64,000 nt of DNA from G963663365 sp963663365 (GCA_963663365.2 CAXXIH010000001.1:682001-746000); one strand, 5' to 3'. Shown: positions 27,460 through 37,515, counted from the first letter of the stretch. The notes: generated from the sequence alone by a model not told the origin. Program-made: numbers and translations.

Positions 27460-28002
27460 ATGGAGAAAAGCCGCGTGGCGCAAGATGTTTCCCTTTCTAA
27501 TGAATTTGCACGGCTCTTTCAGCAATACGCGGCTGAGCTGTACCGCTTGGCGGCGGCCATCGTATGGGACACCCATGAGGCTGAAGATATTGTCCAGGAA
27601 TCTTTCCTGCGTCTGCATGAATCAATGCGTAAGAAAAAACTACATAGCGGGAATGGATCGGTTCTGACTTTTCTAAAAACAACAGCCCGCAACTTGGCTA
27701 TTGACCGCATTCGACGCAGGCAGGTTCGCGCGGACTACCTTCACAATGTGGCCAAGATCATGCCCGAGCATGAACGCTCACCGTTTCAATTGTCACAGGA
27801 TCGTGAATGGGAGCGGAGTTTCTATCAGGCTTTGGGGACACTTCCCGATTTGCAGCGCACGGCATTGGTTCTCAGAGTGATCGAAGGGGCCTCCTATGAA
27901 GAAATATCGAAAGTCCTTGGTGTCGATACCAAAAATGTAAAGACGCATATCAGCCGGGCCCGCGCCAAATTGCGTCCAATTCTGGCGGATAGGGAGGAAT
28001 GA
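27460..28002 (+). CDS. ECF-type RNA polymerase sigma factor
   Basis: Alternative sigma factor. Seen: region 2 (about residues 18-90) with HEAEDIVQESFLRLHE and the DNA-melting stretch FLKTTARNLAIDRIRRRQ, and region 4 (about 120-172) with LPDLQRTALVLRVIEGASYE and EISKVLGVDTKNVKTHISRA. The length of 180 residues is normal. The ribosome binding site is weak. The next gene is a FecR-type membrane regulator starting 5 bases after the stop, so the pair forms a sigma/anti-sigma unit. Confidence 0.93.
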   Translation: MEKSRVAQDVSLSNEFARLFQQYAAELYRLAAAIVWDTHEAEDIVQESFLRLHESMRKKKLHSGNGSVLTFLKTTARNLAIDRIRRRQVRADYLHNVAKIMPEHERSPFQLSQDREWERSFYQALGTLPDLQRTALVLRVIEGASYEEISKVLGVDTKNVKTHISRARAKLRPILADREE

Positions 28003-28007
28003 GAATA

Positions 28008-28604
28008 ATGGAAGACTTCCAGCCGGGTTTTCAGAATGATTTTGATGCGCGTTTTCGGTCGGCTCTCGATAGAGCTGAGCCCAAAGCCGATCTTGAACGC
28101 CTTCAATGCAGAGTCGAAAGCAAAATTGCGGATCGAGCATCAGCCGCTCCTTTATGGAAACGCTTTCTTTGCATTTTTGCCTTGACGAAGACCGATGTGG
28201 CAGCCGCGGGCCTGGCCGTTGCGCTATCTATTTTGGCTTTTTGCATTTTATCTCCCCACAAAGTCCAAGGCGCATACACCGGAAACATTCAAATCTATGA
28301 TCCTTTCCGGTTTGCATGGAAGGAATGTGCGAGTAGCCAATTCCCTGAGAATAAGCTTGTGCGGGTTGAAACTTCTGAATGCATCATAACATTGAATGAT
28401 GGTTCAGAACTCTGTTTGCAGCCCGGTTCGTTGATCCGCTTAGAAGAGCGAAATGGAACGGCGCTTAAGATTTTCCGGGGTCGTCTTGATGCCGATATTC
28501 GTCCCCAGCCCGCAGGCAAATCATTCCGGGTTTCTACACCAACCGATTGGAATCTGACCGTAATTGGCACGCGATTCACCGTAATTGTGAAGGAAGAACA
28601 ATGA
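28008..28604 (+). CDS. FecR-domain membrane protein, probable anti-sigma regulator
   Basis: Likely regulator of the preceding sigma factor. Seen: a cytoplasmic part of about 60 residues, one transmembrane segment (about 62-82, AAGLAVALSILAFCILSP), and a periplasmic FecR domain (about 115-198) with LNDGSELCLQPGSLIRLE, LKIFRGRLDADI and FRVSTPTDWNLTVIGTRFTV. I chose the ATG at 28008 because GGGAGG at 27992-27997 is 10 bases upstream; the ATG at 27999 would leave almost no spacing. It overlaps the next gene by 4 bases. Confidence 0.85.
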   Translation: MEDFQPGFQNDFDARFRSALDRAEPKADLERLQCRVESKIADRASAAPLWKRFLCIFALTKTDVAAAGLAVALSILAFCILSPHKVQGAYTGNIQIYDPFRFAWKECASSQFPENKLVRVETSECIITLNDGSELCLQPGSLIRLEERNGTALKIFRGRLDADIRPQPAGKSFRVSTPTDWNLTVIGTRFTVIVKEEQ

Positions 28605-31339
28605 AAAGAACACTTGGTGTTTTTCTGATTGTGGCATTGCTCACTTGTGTGGGAATTTGGGCCTGGAAGTCGATGGGCGAGAAAGGCGCAGTGGAGACAG
28701 ACACGCGCGTTGTGGCTTCGGTTGAGGTGCAGGAAGGTGCGGTCAGCCTTGATACTCCCTTTGAGAAAAAGGTTCTTCGTAAAGGCGACACTCTTATCGA
28801 GTCAGCCACTCAGACCGCTGATATCCCGGCTACACCTGTTCAGGCTGAGGAATCGTTTGATACACAGTCTCCATTTACCACGCCGGATACGGAAAAACAA
28901 TCGGAAACCAACCTCAATGTGAACATTGTCGATGCATGGGGCGATCCCGTTCCTGAGGCACGATTAAAGATCGGTGATGAAAATTACCCGGCGTCCGATG
29001 GAGCCGTTATCGTTCCGCAACTTACCGCAGGTGAATACACACTGACTGCCAATGCCCCCGGATTTGAGACGAAAGAAAAAACAGTCACACTTCCCGATAG
29101 AACGAATGTCGAAATTACATTGGAATACCTCTGTTCATTCGATATTAGAGTCACCTCCTTTTTTCCCGAGATTGATTCATCGGTGGAAGGCGCCGAAGTT
29201 ACAATTTGGAAGGGGCCGCAAGTCCAACGGCCTTTGCCCCAGACCTTCGCGATTCAATATGATCGCCCCACAAGTCATCGGAATACGTGGGTGGCGCTCC
29301 ACTTGCAGCCGGAAGAGGAAGGGCTGCGTATTGTCCGCGCTGTCATGCCGGAAGATCCCGGGCAAGAGTTTGGTTGGAATGGAGACCGCATTCCGCCTGA
29401 GCAGGGAGACCTTATTGTTGGAATGACCTGCAGCATGTGGCAGCAGGGAGATCGTTCCGAAATCGATGGCATGGAACCTCGATACGAAGAACGTGATAGA
29501 ACGGGTTTCAAGGACTGTTCGCGGCTTCGGATTGTGGATGCGCTCCGGATGCGTAAATGGAAAGGAGAGCACGATTTTATCGAGTTTGAACGAAATGGCC
29601 GCCGCCATTTTTATCTGTTCTTTGGTAACCAAGAAATGGAACGCGGAGAGCCGTTTGCTCAGGCTACTACCGATGGTTCCGGGAAATGCTCTTTTAAAGA
29701 TTTACCCGCGGGTGGCTATTACATTCAAGCGCGCAAAGGTGATGCGCGTAGTCAAATTAAACTGATGCACCCCGCTCAAGATAAAGATGTCCTGATCCTG
29801 CGTGACAATGGATGGCTGACTGTTCAAGTATTAAAAAGTGGGATTGAAGATCGCGAGCTGGCTTCTATAGAAGCCGCTTCTATTCGTGCCAAACAAATTA
29901 ATGGCGAAGGGAATACGATCCTCACGGGAAAAACCCATTCGTATGGCGAATGGTATACTGCCATTCCCTGGGGACAGTATGAGGTGCGTGTGAAACCTCC
30001 GGATGATGCTGGATTTGGCGACGCCGAACAGGTCAAAACCATCGATATTGATGATATGGAAACGTTAGTATTTGAATTTACGACTGAAAATCTTTATGAA
30101 ATCTCAGGAGTTGTAGCGGATTTAAATGCAAAAAGTCCTGTTTCGGGATTCATGTTACGCCTTCAACGGGAACACGATCAATCGCCTGGATATTGGCAGG
30201 AACACGATAAAATGCAGTCCGATTCCGAGGGAAAATTTAAGTTTGAAAAACTGGTGCCGGGACATTACCGGCTCGTTGATGCCCCCAAAGATGACTCGTT
30301 CAATGGCTATATGTCGGCGGCGCGCGTGGTTGTTGAAAATGGACAAATGCCTCCATTTAAAAATCCGGAATTTAAGATTGAAGAAGAGAGTGTTGCGGAT
30401 GTTGAGTACTTGGTTGTATCTGCTGGAAAAGATGTGCACGTAAGCGGGCGGGCGGTGCTTGCCGATGGTTCCCCTGTATCCGGCGCCGAAGTCTCTCTGT
30501 CCGATCCTGATCGCTACATCTCCACAGATGGCAAATGCATCACGGGGCCTGAAGGCGAATTCGAATTGGTAATCCGGCTGGCTGATGATGGACGGGAACA
30601 TACGGATGAGTTGCAGGGGAAACTGCTTGAATATGTGAAACGCACTCAAACAACACTGCCCGGTTTGCCGGAACAAGTCGATGAACACCCGGTTCCGTTT
30701 ATACATGCAAAGGGTTCTCTAAATATCACCTTCCGGCCCGGTGAAGATGTTGAAAACATCAATCTCGTGCTGACTTCCACACCCCAAGGCGGATCGCTTC
30801 GTGGCAAACTCGTTACCGAAGATGGCGCTTGGCCGATCGATCCACTCCCCCAACTTTATGCTATTCAAGAAGGTGGATGGCTGCCTGCTGTTCTGGATGA
30901 AGATGGAATTTTTATAATCGACCGGATTCAGCCGGGGACATTCCGTTGGGTGGCAAATAGTGAATTCGGTTATGATGGATTTCGCGAGAAGCAGCGCTAT
31001 TGCAGTGATCATGGCGATTTTATAATGCCTGATCCGGCTACCGAAATCACAACCGAAATTCTTCTAAAAAGAGCGGGTGAACTGGAAGGAAAACTAATCG
31101 ATCAACAGGGAAATCCTGTGTCGGGGATTCATATCTATGCGCGTTCCGAAAAGACCAGTGCTTTCGATATCAGTTTCACAAATGGCGCATTCTCGCTTGA
31201 TGGCTTAGACCCGAGAGTCCCGCATTCGATTAGCGTCCGGATTGGCAACAGTCGGGAATATACGGTCCTCGAAGGGATCGTCCCGCCTCAAGAAAATATC
31301 CTGATCCAGATCGATCCCAATTCAGAGAATGGCGGCTAA
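28601..31339 (+). CDS. Membrane-anchored protein with carboxypeptidase-regulatory-like repeats
   Basis: Function unknown; probably a periplasmic or envelope protein under control of the sigma/FecR pair. Seen: an N-terminal transmembrane anchor (about residues 4-20), a short FecR-like stretch (VEVQEGAVSLDTPFEKKVL then RKGDTL at about 40-65), and several carboxypeptidase-regulatory-like beta-sandwich domains (LNVNIVDAWGDPVPEARLKI; VHVSGRAVLADGSPVSGAEV; ELEGKLIDQQGNPVSGIHIY). A distinct middle part has the phrase SRLRIVDALRMRKW, shared in form with the paralogue at 51.1 kb. The ATG overlaps the FecR gene stop as ATGA. The length is 912 residues. Confidence 0.75.
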   Translation: MKRTLGVFLIVALLTCVGIWAWKSMGEKGAVETDTRVVASVEVQEGAVSLDTPFEKKVLRKGDTLIESATQTADIPATPVQAEESFDTQSPFTTPDTEKQSETNLNVNIVDAWGDPVPEARLKIGDENYPASDGAVIVPQLTAGEYTLTANAPGFETKEKTVTLPDRTNVEITLEYLCSFDIRVTSFFPEIDSSVEGAEVTIWKGPQVQRPLPQTFAIQYDRPTSHRNTWVALHLQPEEEGLRIVRAVMPEDPGQEFGWNGDRIPPEQGDLIVGMTCSMWQQGDRSEIDGMEPRYEERDRTGFKDCSRLRIVDALRMRKWKGEHDFIEFERNGRRHFYLFFGNQEMERGEPFAQATTDGSGKCSFKDLPAGGYYIQARKGDARSQIKLMHPAQDKDVLILRDNGWLTVQVLKSGIEDRELASIEAASIRAKQINGEGNTILTGKTHSYGEWYTAIPWGQYEVRVKPPDDAGFGDAEQVKTIDIDDMETLVFEFTTENLYEISGVVADLNAKSPVSGFMLRLQREHDQSPGYWQEHDKMQSDSEGKFKFEKLVPGHYRLVDAPKDDSFNGYMSAARVVVENGQMPPFKNPEFKIEEESVADVEYLVVSAGKDVHVSGRAVLADGSPVSGAEVSLSDPDRYISTDGKCITGPEGEFELVIRLADDGREHTDELQGKLLEYVKRTQTTLPGLPEQVDEHPVPFIHAKGSLNITFRPGEDVENINLVLTSTPQGGSLRGKLVTEDGAWPIDPLPQLYAIQEGGWLPAVLDEDGIFIIDRIQPGTFRWVANSEFGYDGFREKQRYCSDHGDFIMPDPATEITTEILLKRAGELEGKLIDQQGNPVSGIHIYARSEKTSAFDISFTNGAFSLDGLDPRVPHSISVRIGNSREYTVLEGIVPPQENILIQIDPNSENGG

Positions 31340-31358
31340 AATCCTTTGCGGTATTCAC

Positions 31359-33422
31359 TTACGGTAAAAAAGTAAGAATCCGTTCGGGATCGTGCAATGA
31401 AAGATAGAGTTTCCAACTTCTCCCATAATTGGCCACTTTCACCAGAATGGTGTTCTCGCCTTGTTTGAGTTCCACTTCCATCGTGTCGTCGTGGGGTGTC
31501 CCGGAACGGCCTATGTGCATGGAATAGATTTGCTCACCATTCAGCCAAACCCGTGAGCCGTCATTACTGCCAATGCTGAGTTGTGTCTTAATGGCTTGGG
31601 GGGCGATGACTTTGCATTGCGCATAGCAGACCACATTATCGGTCTTTTGAAAATAAAGAGCCGGATTGAGAAGGCCCGAGACAGAACATTCAGCTTGTCT
31701 CCAGGATTGCAATCCATCCATGGTCTCAAAACTCGCTTGTGGGTCAGTTGTTGTCTCCGGCCCATAGTCTCGCTCAAACCCGGGCGGGATCGCATCTCCC
31801 TCTTCTTGATTCCATTCCAATGGAAAGGGGCCGGTAATCTTCCAGCGCCGGACAAAATGCCACGGATCGCCCGCTATGGGGGCTTTCCCTAATTCATCAA
31901 TCTTATGAAGCCCATAGGGACTAGAAAGATACTGGACCTGTTTGGCTGGTATCATCTCCCGCTTTTCTTCCGCAAAATTCATAGCCATAGCCAGGACATT
32001 GCGCGTGGCCCTGAACGAGCGCCGCCAGGACCGGAACACTTCTGCATAATCTTGTGCATCGAGAGCATCCGCGCACTTCTCAATTTCTTGAAAGGGAAGA
32101 CGAACTTCAGTGCGGGGAGCGATGAGCGTGTCGAGACCCACCTGCCATACAACGCCGCTTACCTTACGGGCCTGTGCCACCGCGGCTGGAAGCGCCAATT
32201 TCCGCAAGGCATAAGGAATCTTTTTTGCTTCATTTATAAAGGCAACGCATTCTTTTTCGTTGGCTGATAGAAAAACCAATCCGGTCAGCTCCATTTGCGG
32301 GATGGTTATACGAATGGTTTTGTCTCCGGCCTTTTCGACATTGCATCGTATGATGTCCGGCGCTTGGAACATGAGCGCATTGGGCATACTCTCATAAGGC
32401 CAAGGGCAATCGACTGTGAAATTTTTAACGATTCCTTCATCGACATAGCTGTGGTAGTTGGGTTTGAATAACGCCACGGAAAGAACAGCCGAGTCTTTAT
32501 AATGATGAACCGCCGCATCAATTTCTTCGATGGATACGGGCAGTCCGGATGTATATTCCCCTCCGGCTAAATGTCGGCCGGCCAGACGTAATTCATGGCA
32601 AAGCAAAGCCGTTTCACCTGCAATTTCCGGTTGCCGTGATAACGAATGGTGAGGAAAGAATAATTGCCCCCGCACATTACGGTTGATTGCGGCATAACTC
32701 ATGAGCCGCACTTGTTCAGGGTCGGGCAGGGGACTGGGGCCGATATCTCCCCAACCGTAATAATCGCCGGTAAATCCCCACATAAAAACTTGCACCCAGG
32801 TCCATAGCGGATCTCCGAAATACTCTCGGTCATCCTCGAAGAATTGGAAATAGCGCGCATATGGATCGTGTGGGATCGGATAAAAATATTGGGAGTGAAT
32901 ATCTACATACTCGCGGTAAACAGTACGGGCTTTCTCTGTTCGTGCCCCAATATAGTCGGCCGCAATAGGGATTTTCGGAGATACTTGACGTAGAATCTCT
33001 GTTGTATGCCGAATACCGTCCAAATGGTTTTCGTCAATATCGTCGCCGATATACCACGCCAATACATTTTGCCCTTGCGATAACCTTGCGATTCGCTTGA
33101 TGGTATCATCCGGCCAAGGCTCGTAACGTGCTCCGCCATAAGCCAGATAAGGAATGACCTGAATCCCTAAGCTGCCGCACTCTTTTGTATAAGCTTCAAA
33201 TTCTTTCTGTTTATCGGCCTCTTCGGGAGCCTGCATAAAACTGACATTCATGCCCAGCCGGGCAATGTCATCGGGTGAAGTATCGGCGTGATTCCAACTT
33301 CCAACCGGGTAGAATGGCTCGCCCTCCACCATAAGTATTCCGTCGTGTAACTCGCCTGCAATTGCTGTTAGGCATAGCCCCAATGCACAAAATAATAAGC
33401 TGATTCTTAATATGGATTTCAT
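31359..33422 (-). CDS. Exported putative glycan-active protein with C-terminal beta-sandwich
   Basis: Not assigned to a known family. Seen: a Sec signal peptide (about residues 1-22), a TIM-barrel-like region (about 25-300) with YPVGSWNHADTSPDDI, LGIQVIPYLAYGG and NVLAWYIGDDIDEN, which resembles catalytic barrels that end strands with acidic residues, a middle part, and a C-terminal sugar-binding-like domain (about 615-685; LSIGSNDGSRVWLNGEQIY and ENTILVKVANYGRSW). The same C-terminal domain occurs in the protein at 54.4 kb. ATG 33422 has AGGAGAG upstream. Convergent with the previous gene, 19 bases between stops. Confidence 0.7.
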   Translation of the reverse strand: MKSILRISLLFCALGLCLTAIAGELHDGILMVEGEPFYPVGSWNHADTSPDDIARLGMNVSFMQAPEEADKQKEFEAYTKECGSLGIQVIPYLAYGGARYEPWPDDTIKRIARLSQGQNVLAWYIGDDIDENHLDGIRHTTEILRQVSPKIPIAADYIGARTEKARTVYREYVDIHSQYFYPIPHDPYARYFQFFEDDREYFGDPLWTWVQVFMWGFTGDYYGWGDIGPSPLPDPEQVRLMSYAAINRNVRGQLFFPHHSLSRQPEIAGETALLCHELRLAGRHLAGGEYTSGLPVSIEEIDAAVHHYKDSAVLSVALFKPNYHSYVDEGIVKNFTVDCPWPYESMPNALMFQAPDIIRCNVEKAGDKTIRITIPQMELTGLVFLSANEKECVAFINEAKKIPYALRKLALPAAVAQARKVSGVVWQVGLDTLIAPRTEVRLPFQEIEKCADALDAQDYAEVFRSWRRSFRATRNVLAMAMNFAEEKREMIPAKQVQYLSSPYGLHKIDELGKAPIAGDPWHFVRRWKITGPFPLEWNQEEGDAIPPGFERDYGPETTTDPQASFETMDGLQSWRQAECSVSGLLNPALYFQKTDNVVCYAQCKVIAPQAIKTQLSIGSNDGSRVWLNGEQIYSMHIGRSGTPHDDTMEVELKQGENTILVKVANYGRSWKLYLSLHDPERILTFLP

Positions 33423-33460
33423 AGTACAGGCCTCTCCTGCATGTCTTTCCGCTACTTTGG

Positions 33461-33469
33461 ATCGTAGCA
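33461..33469 (-). promoter_or_regulatory. Extended -10 promoter element (TGCTACGAT)
   Basis: TATGCTACGAT on the minus strand, about 40 bases before the gene starting at 33422, matches the recurrent TGCTAnnAT motif. No clear -35 hexamer. Confidence 0.4.
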
Positions 33470-33692
33470 TAGAATTGCGCAATTGGGGGGGCGGTTATGA
33501 GGAACAGGACCAAATTGATGCCGGTTGTACCCATGGAATTGAGTGGTGGATTTTCCGCAAAATGGTGGCGTGCAGGGGCGTATGAAGCGCTATTCAATTT
33601 TTGCCGGACCTGAAAAAGCCGGTTGCAGGCTATGTTTATGTGTGGTAAAAGCTTCCAAATATAGGTTTGGCGGCCAAGTGAGGTATGGGGCT

Positions 33693-34361
33693 ATGAGATT
33701 TAATTATGCATCTGTAAATCCCCAATCGAATACGGTTCAGGCGAATTGTGAGAATGAGTATTCCTCGAACATCGCTGTATCGATTCGGGCGTTTACCTTG
33801 ATCGAGTTACTGATTGTTGTGGCCATTATCGGAATCTTGGCTGCTATCGCGATTCCCAATTTTCAAAATGCACAATTGAGAGCCAAACTCAGCCGTTGTG
33901 CCGGGGATTTGCGTACCTTAAGTACGGCTCTCGATATGTATCGGCTCGATAATAAGGATTATCCCGGCGGCGCATTTTGGGACACGTTTGAATGGTGGCA
34001 CCGCCATTCTTGGCGATATCATGTCCTTACCACGCCAATCGCTTATATCACCGAAATCCCGCTTGATCCCTTTCAGACCGATGCGCTTGAATCTGTAAAA
34101 AAGGAATGGGCGGCGGGGAATAGTGGAGCCGCTCTGTGGGATGGCGGGTATGTTTACCAGGACCTTACTCTGGCTGTCGAGCCCGTGAAGGCTTATGGGG
34201 ATAGTTTTGTATATATCGTCGCCAGTTGGGGCCCCGACCAAGATTGGGAATCATGGGGCGCCTGGCATAAAGACCGTCCCTACAATCCCTCCAATGGTCT
34301 GCGCAGCAAGGGGGATATCGTTTTCACGGGGCCCGGCGGCACACTTTGGGACCACCATTGA
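33693..34361 (+). CDS. Orphan GspG-like pseudopilin
   Basis: Prepilin-like protein outside the secretion operon. Seen: a long leader (about 32 residues), cleavage site RA|FTLIE with glutamate at mature position 5, the hydrophobic helix LLIVVAIIGILAAIAIPNF, then a Trp/Tyr-rich globular domain containing WGPDQDWESWGAWH and a C-terminal SNGLRSKGDIVFTGPGG. The length is 222 residues. The ATG at 33693 has GAGG upstream; an earlier in-frame start at 33543 has no support. Leader cleavage after alanine is unusual but shared with GspH here. It may be a secretion-pilus subunit or a substrate-specific surface pseudopilin; the C-terminal pattern recurs at 49.2 kb. Confidence 0.85.
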   Translation: MRFNYASVNPQSNTVQANCENEYSSNIAVSIRAFTLIELLIVVAIIGILAAIAIPNFQNAQLRAKLSRCAGDLRTLSTALDMYRLDNKDYPGGAFWDTFEWWHRHSWRYHVLTTPIAYITEIPLDPFQTDALESVKKEWAAGNSGAALWDGGYVYQDLTLAVEPVKAYGDSFVYIVASWGPDQDWESWGAWHKDRPYNPSNGLRSKGDIVFTGPGGTLWDHH

Positions 34362-34444
34362 TTGGCTATTGCTTCAAATCTTTTTCGAAATTGTGAGCCT
34401 TGTCTTTTCGTTCGCCTTTAGGCACAAAATTAAGTGCTATCCGG

Positions 34445-35926
34445 CTATTCTTTCTCTCTTGGTGTGCTCTCTTCGTGAATATGCTTTTTCCAATCTTTGT
34501 ACCAAGGGAGTGGGGTGAAACGCCGGGCAAGCACATGCCGTAAGGGACCGAGCCCATACACTTGCCGCTGTAGAACCTCTTGGACGGCCCAGAATTCATC
34601 AACCAAAGCAAAACGGGATGGTGTCCACTCCTGCTCTTGAAGAATAGCCGTATTGAGCCGGAGTAGTTCCGCTTTCAGCCGCCAATGCCGCAACCGCCAT
34701 TCAAGCATCAAATCACGTGGCGCGAGGGTGTCGAATTTCCGGAGCGCCTTTTCGGCATCGAGATCATAGGGTTTACCCATTTTCATCAGCCATGAGGTCC
34801 ATTTTTTTGATGCTGTGTCTTTGACATTGAAATAGCGTTTTGCATAAGCGCGAAGCAGCGTTTTGTTGTCGGGATATGCACCTGAGGCAAGGCCGCCTAA
34901 AAGCGCCTTGTTTGCATCGTCATAGACACCCTCAGAATAGGCCATGATGCCGGTGCAGCCCTGCTCCTTAAGCGCATTGACAGTGTCCTCTAAACGGGAT
35001 GCGGCGATGACCGGCCCCAGATGTCCATAAGTGTCGCGCGGGTTGGCCTCTTCCGCATAGCCGATATGTACAAACGCTCTTCTTTCGCAGCCCCGGGGCA
35101 ACGCAACATCGGAGACTTGGGATTCACCATAGGGGATATGCAGGGCAATGCTTTTGGCCCAGCCCGGGGCATGATCATCAACCCAATCCGCAAAGAGACG
35201 GTGTTCATCTTCAGTCCACCACCAACCGATGAAGTGCATTTCAATTCCCGGATGGTACTGCTCAGCAATGGTATGTATATCACGGCAAAGCGCGGCAAAG
35301 GTCAGTATCCAGGGATCGCAGGCTTTGCATGAACAACCGCCATAATCATAGGGGCAGGCGCAAAGAGCGGACAGACGCACACCTTCTTGGGCCAAATCCG
35401 CGAATAGATTCCGATAATTATCAAGAATGATTTTTCGCGCCTCCGGAATAGAAGGGCAAATTAACTGGCCGAAAATGCGATTCCCTTTTTGCGCTTCGAT
35501 CTCCGGACGGCATTGATTTAGATAAACATGATTGGGCGTTATGATAAAATCGCAGGCAAGTCCCAAAGATTGCGCGGTTTTGAAATTTGCTTTTTTTCTT
35601 TCCCACAAAGCACCGGCAAGATTGTAATGCTTATCGGAGAATGGATCGGAACAGTCGATGGTATCAAACCAGTCTCCATAGCGGTTGTACCCCCACCACT
35701 GGGCCTCGGCGAGAATGGAAAGCATTTCATTTTGTCCCATGACTTCATAGCTGTTGCCGAAGTGGCCCGGCGCATAAAGACAACGCGATTGCAGTTGCGC
35801 GGTGTTTTGACTGGCAGGAGAATGCAAAGTCTCCTCGCTGTGACTACAGTCGATGCAACTGAGAACAAGCCATAGGAAAGAAAACAAGAATACTATGGTT
35901 TTGAATTCGCCGGTTTTGTTACTCAT
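34445..35926 (-). CDS. Exported protein of unknown family, putative glycoside hydrolase
   Basis: Not recognised. Seen: N-terminal hydrophobic signal segment ending near the cysteine of LSCIDCS (about residues 10-30, possibly a lipoprotein), then a probable TIM barrel with SLGLACDFIITPNHVYLNQ, LSALCACPYDYGGCSC followed by KACDPW (a four-cysteine cluster near residue 195), EMHFIGWWWTEDEHRLFADW and GCTGIMAYSEGVYDDANKAL, and a helical C-terminus. The Trp-rich and acidic strand ends are typical of glycan-cleaving barrels. Start is uncertain between 35926 (GGGGAT upstream) and 35941. It follows the GH28 gene by about 16 bases in the same direction, so a joint pectin-related role is likely (inference). 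Confidence 0.7.
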   Translation of the reverse strand: MSNKTGEFKTIVFLFSFLWLVLSCIDCSHSEETLHSPASQNTAQLQSRCLYAPGHFGNSYEVMGQNEMLSILAEAQWWGYNRYGDWFDTIDCSDPFSDKHYNLAGALWERKKANFKTAQSLGLACDFIITPNHVYLNQCRPEIEAQKGNRIFGQLICPSIPEARKIILDNYRNLFADLAQEGVRLSALCACPYDYGGCSCKACDPWILTFAALCRDIHTIAEQYHPGIEMHFIGWWWTEDEHRLFADWVDDHAPGWAKSIALHIPYGESQVSDVALPRGCERRAFVHIGYAEEANPRDTYGHLGPVIAASRLEDTVNALKEQGCTGIMAYSEGVYDDANKALLGGLASGAYPDNKTLLRAYAKRYFNVKDTASKKWTSWLMKMGKPYDLDAEKALRKFDTLAPRDLMLEWRLRHWRLKAELLRLNTAILQEQEWTPSRFALVDEFWAVQEVLQRQVYGLGPLRHVLARRFTPLPWYKDWKKHIHEESTPREKE

Positions 35927-35942
35927 GACCTGTATCCCCATT

Positions 35943-37421
35943 TCAACGATTGTCCGCCGGAATATCATCACTGCGGATGTTACCGGTTTCGGTTCCTTTA
36001 AGGCTTACATTTAAGTTGCCTTTTCCGCCCGCAGAGATATCCGTAACAGCCATATCCCGGCAATTTTCAAGTTCTGCTGTAGCGATGTCCTTGGAAGGGA
36101 TTTCTCTGAAGATATGGTCTAGGCTGCCATTTTGCGCTTCGGAGACAAGAACAGCGCTTCGGGGGTACTCCTTAAAGACGTCTTGAGGGATAAAAACATT
36201 CAAATTGTCGATTCGAAGACCATCGACATATCCGAAAACCGCATAGGCCGGTTTGCGTACAAAAATCGTGTCGCGCTGATTCCCAAGCGTACGGCTGCCG
36301 CCGACTTTCTTTTTGCGTTCGGAGAAATCCATGGCATCGTTTACACGAATGGCGATGTTGCGCATGCTGAGGTTTTGGATGGGGCTCTCGGGCATGCCCT
36401 GCACAACGATACTGCTGCATGTATCGATAAAGATGTCGCTGAAACTGACATCGCGAATAGCGCCTACTTTTGAATCCTGATGCCGTTTTTCGATATCCAT
36501 AAAAATCGGAGTGACGTAGTCTTGCGCATAGGCGATTACTTGGGGATCGGCGTTTTCGATTGTGATATTTGAAAAGCTGATGCGTTCCATAACCGCCCCA
36601 TCCTTTGCAAAGAAACCGATTCCGACAGGTGTGTTACGGATCGTGCAATTGGAGAAATGCACATTGCGAAAATCGCCATGCGATTCGGTTCCCAGTTTGA
36701 GGGCCGTAGCAATGGTTTCGAGTGTGCAATTGGTAACGACGATGTTCTCGCACGGTTCATCGGTTGTGGTTTTTAGCACGATACAATCATCCCCGCCGAC
36801 GATATGGCAATTGGAGATGTGCACATTACGGCAGGAATCCGGGTCGATGCCATCGGAATTGGTGCGGAAATAATTATTGTGAATGGTAATGCCATCGATC
36901 ATAACGGTATCGCAAAGTTTGAGATGCAATGTCCATGAATCGCTATATAGGAAGGTGATATCCCGAATCGTGATATTGCGGCAATTCTCAAACAGAAGAA
37001 TCCGAGTGCGGAATTCGGGCATCGGCTCTTTGATTGGCGGTTTCCGGCGCAGGTCCTTGGTTCCCTGACCATGAATACAACCGGACCCGGCAATCACAAT
37101 ATGTTCCTGGTCTTGGGCTGTCAGGAAGTGACCGCGGTCCGAGGCATAATCTTTGGGTTCGGTACTGGCCCACAGTGTCGCGCCATTTTCCAGCCAGAAG
37201 GTCACATGGCTGCGGAGTTGTAGGCTTCCGGAGAGATAATCGCCGGGAGGCAAAACAACGCGTCCGCCGCCCGCTTCATGGCAGGCATCGATGGCGGATT
37301 GAATGGCCGATGTGTCAAGTTGTTGTTTATCACCGGCGGCGCCATAGTCCCGGACATTGTAATCCGAAACGGCCCAGAGTGGGGCTGTGCATAAAAGAAA
37401 TAGGATCAATACAGGTAGCAT
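35943..37421 (-). CDS. GH28 polygalacturonase-family enzyme, exported
   Basis: GH28 enzymes cleave galacturonan or rhamnogalacturonan with a right-handed beta helix. Seen: signal peptide (LPVLILFLLCTAPLWA), the family start YNVRDYGAAGDKQQLDTSAI, and the catalytic motifs TNSDGIDPDSC (first aspartate), VGGDDCIVLKT (aspartate pair) and LGTESHGDFRN (the G-x-x-H site), in correct order, with repeated beta-helix coils. The length is 492 residues from ATG 37421; in-frame ATGs at 37466 and 37487 are possible, and none has a strong ribosome binding site. It is divergent from a sulfatase and upstream of an unknown exported protein, likely the same operon. Confidence 0.9.
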   Translation of the reverse strand: MLPVLILFLLCTAPLWAVSDYNVRDYGAAGDKQQLDTSAIQSAIDACHEAGGGRVVLPPGDYLSGSLQLRSHVTFWLENGATLWASTEPKDYASDRGHFLTAQDQEHIVIAGSGCIHGQGTKDLRRKPPIKEPMPEFRTRILLFENCRNITIRDITFLYSDSWTLHLKLCDTVMIDGITIHNNYFRTNSDGIDPDSCRNVHISNCHIVGGDDCIVLKTTTDEPCENIVVTNCTLETIATALKLGTESHGDFRNVHFSNCTIRNTPVGIGFFAKDGAVMERISFSNITIENADPQVIAYAQDYVTPIFMDIEKRHQDSKVGAIRDVSFSDIFIDTCSSIVVQGMPESPIQNLSMRNIAIRVNDAMDFSERKKKVGGSRTLGNQRDTIFVRKPAYAVFGYVDGLRIDNLNVFIPQDVFKEYPRSAVLVSEAQNGSLDHIFREIPSKDIATAELENCRDMAVTDISAGGKGNLNVSLKGTETGNIRSDDIPADNR

Positions 37422-37515
37422 GATCCGAGTTTCGGTGTATTCCTTTAAAAAAAGAGTAAACGTCATTGTTAATCCATTTATAATCATAAATTATAGCTAT
37501 TACTTTTTATCCTGA

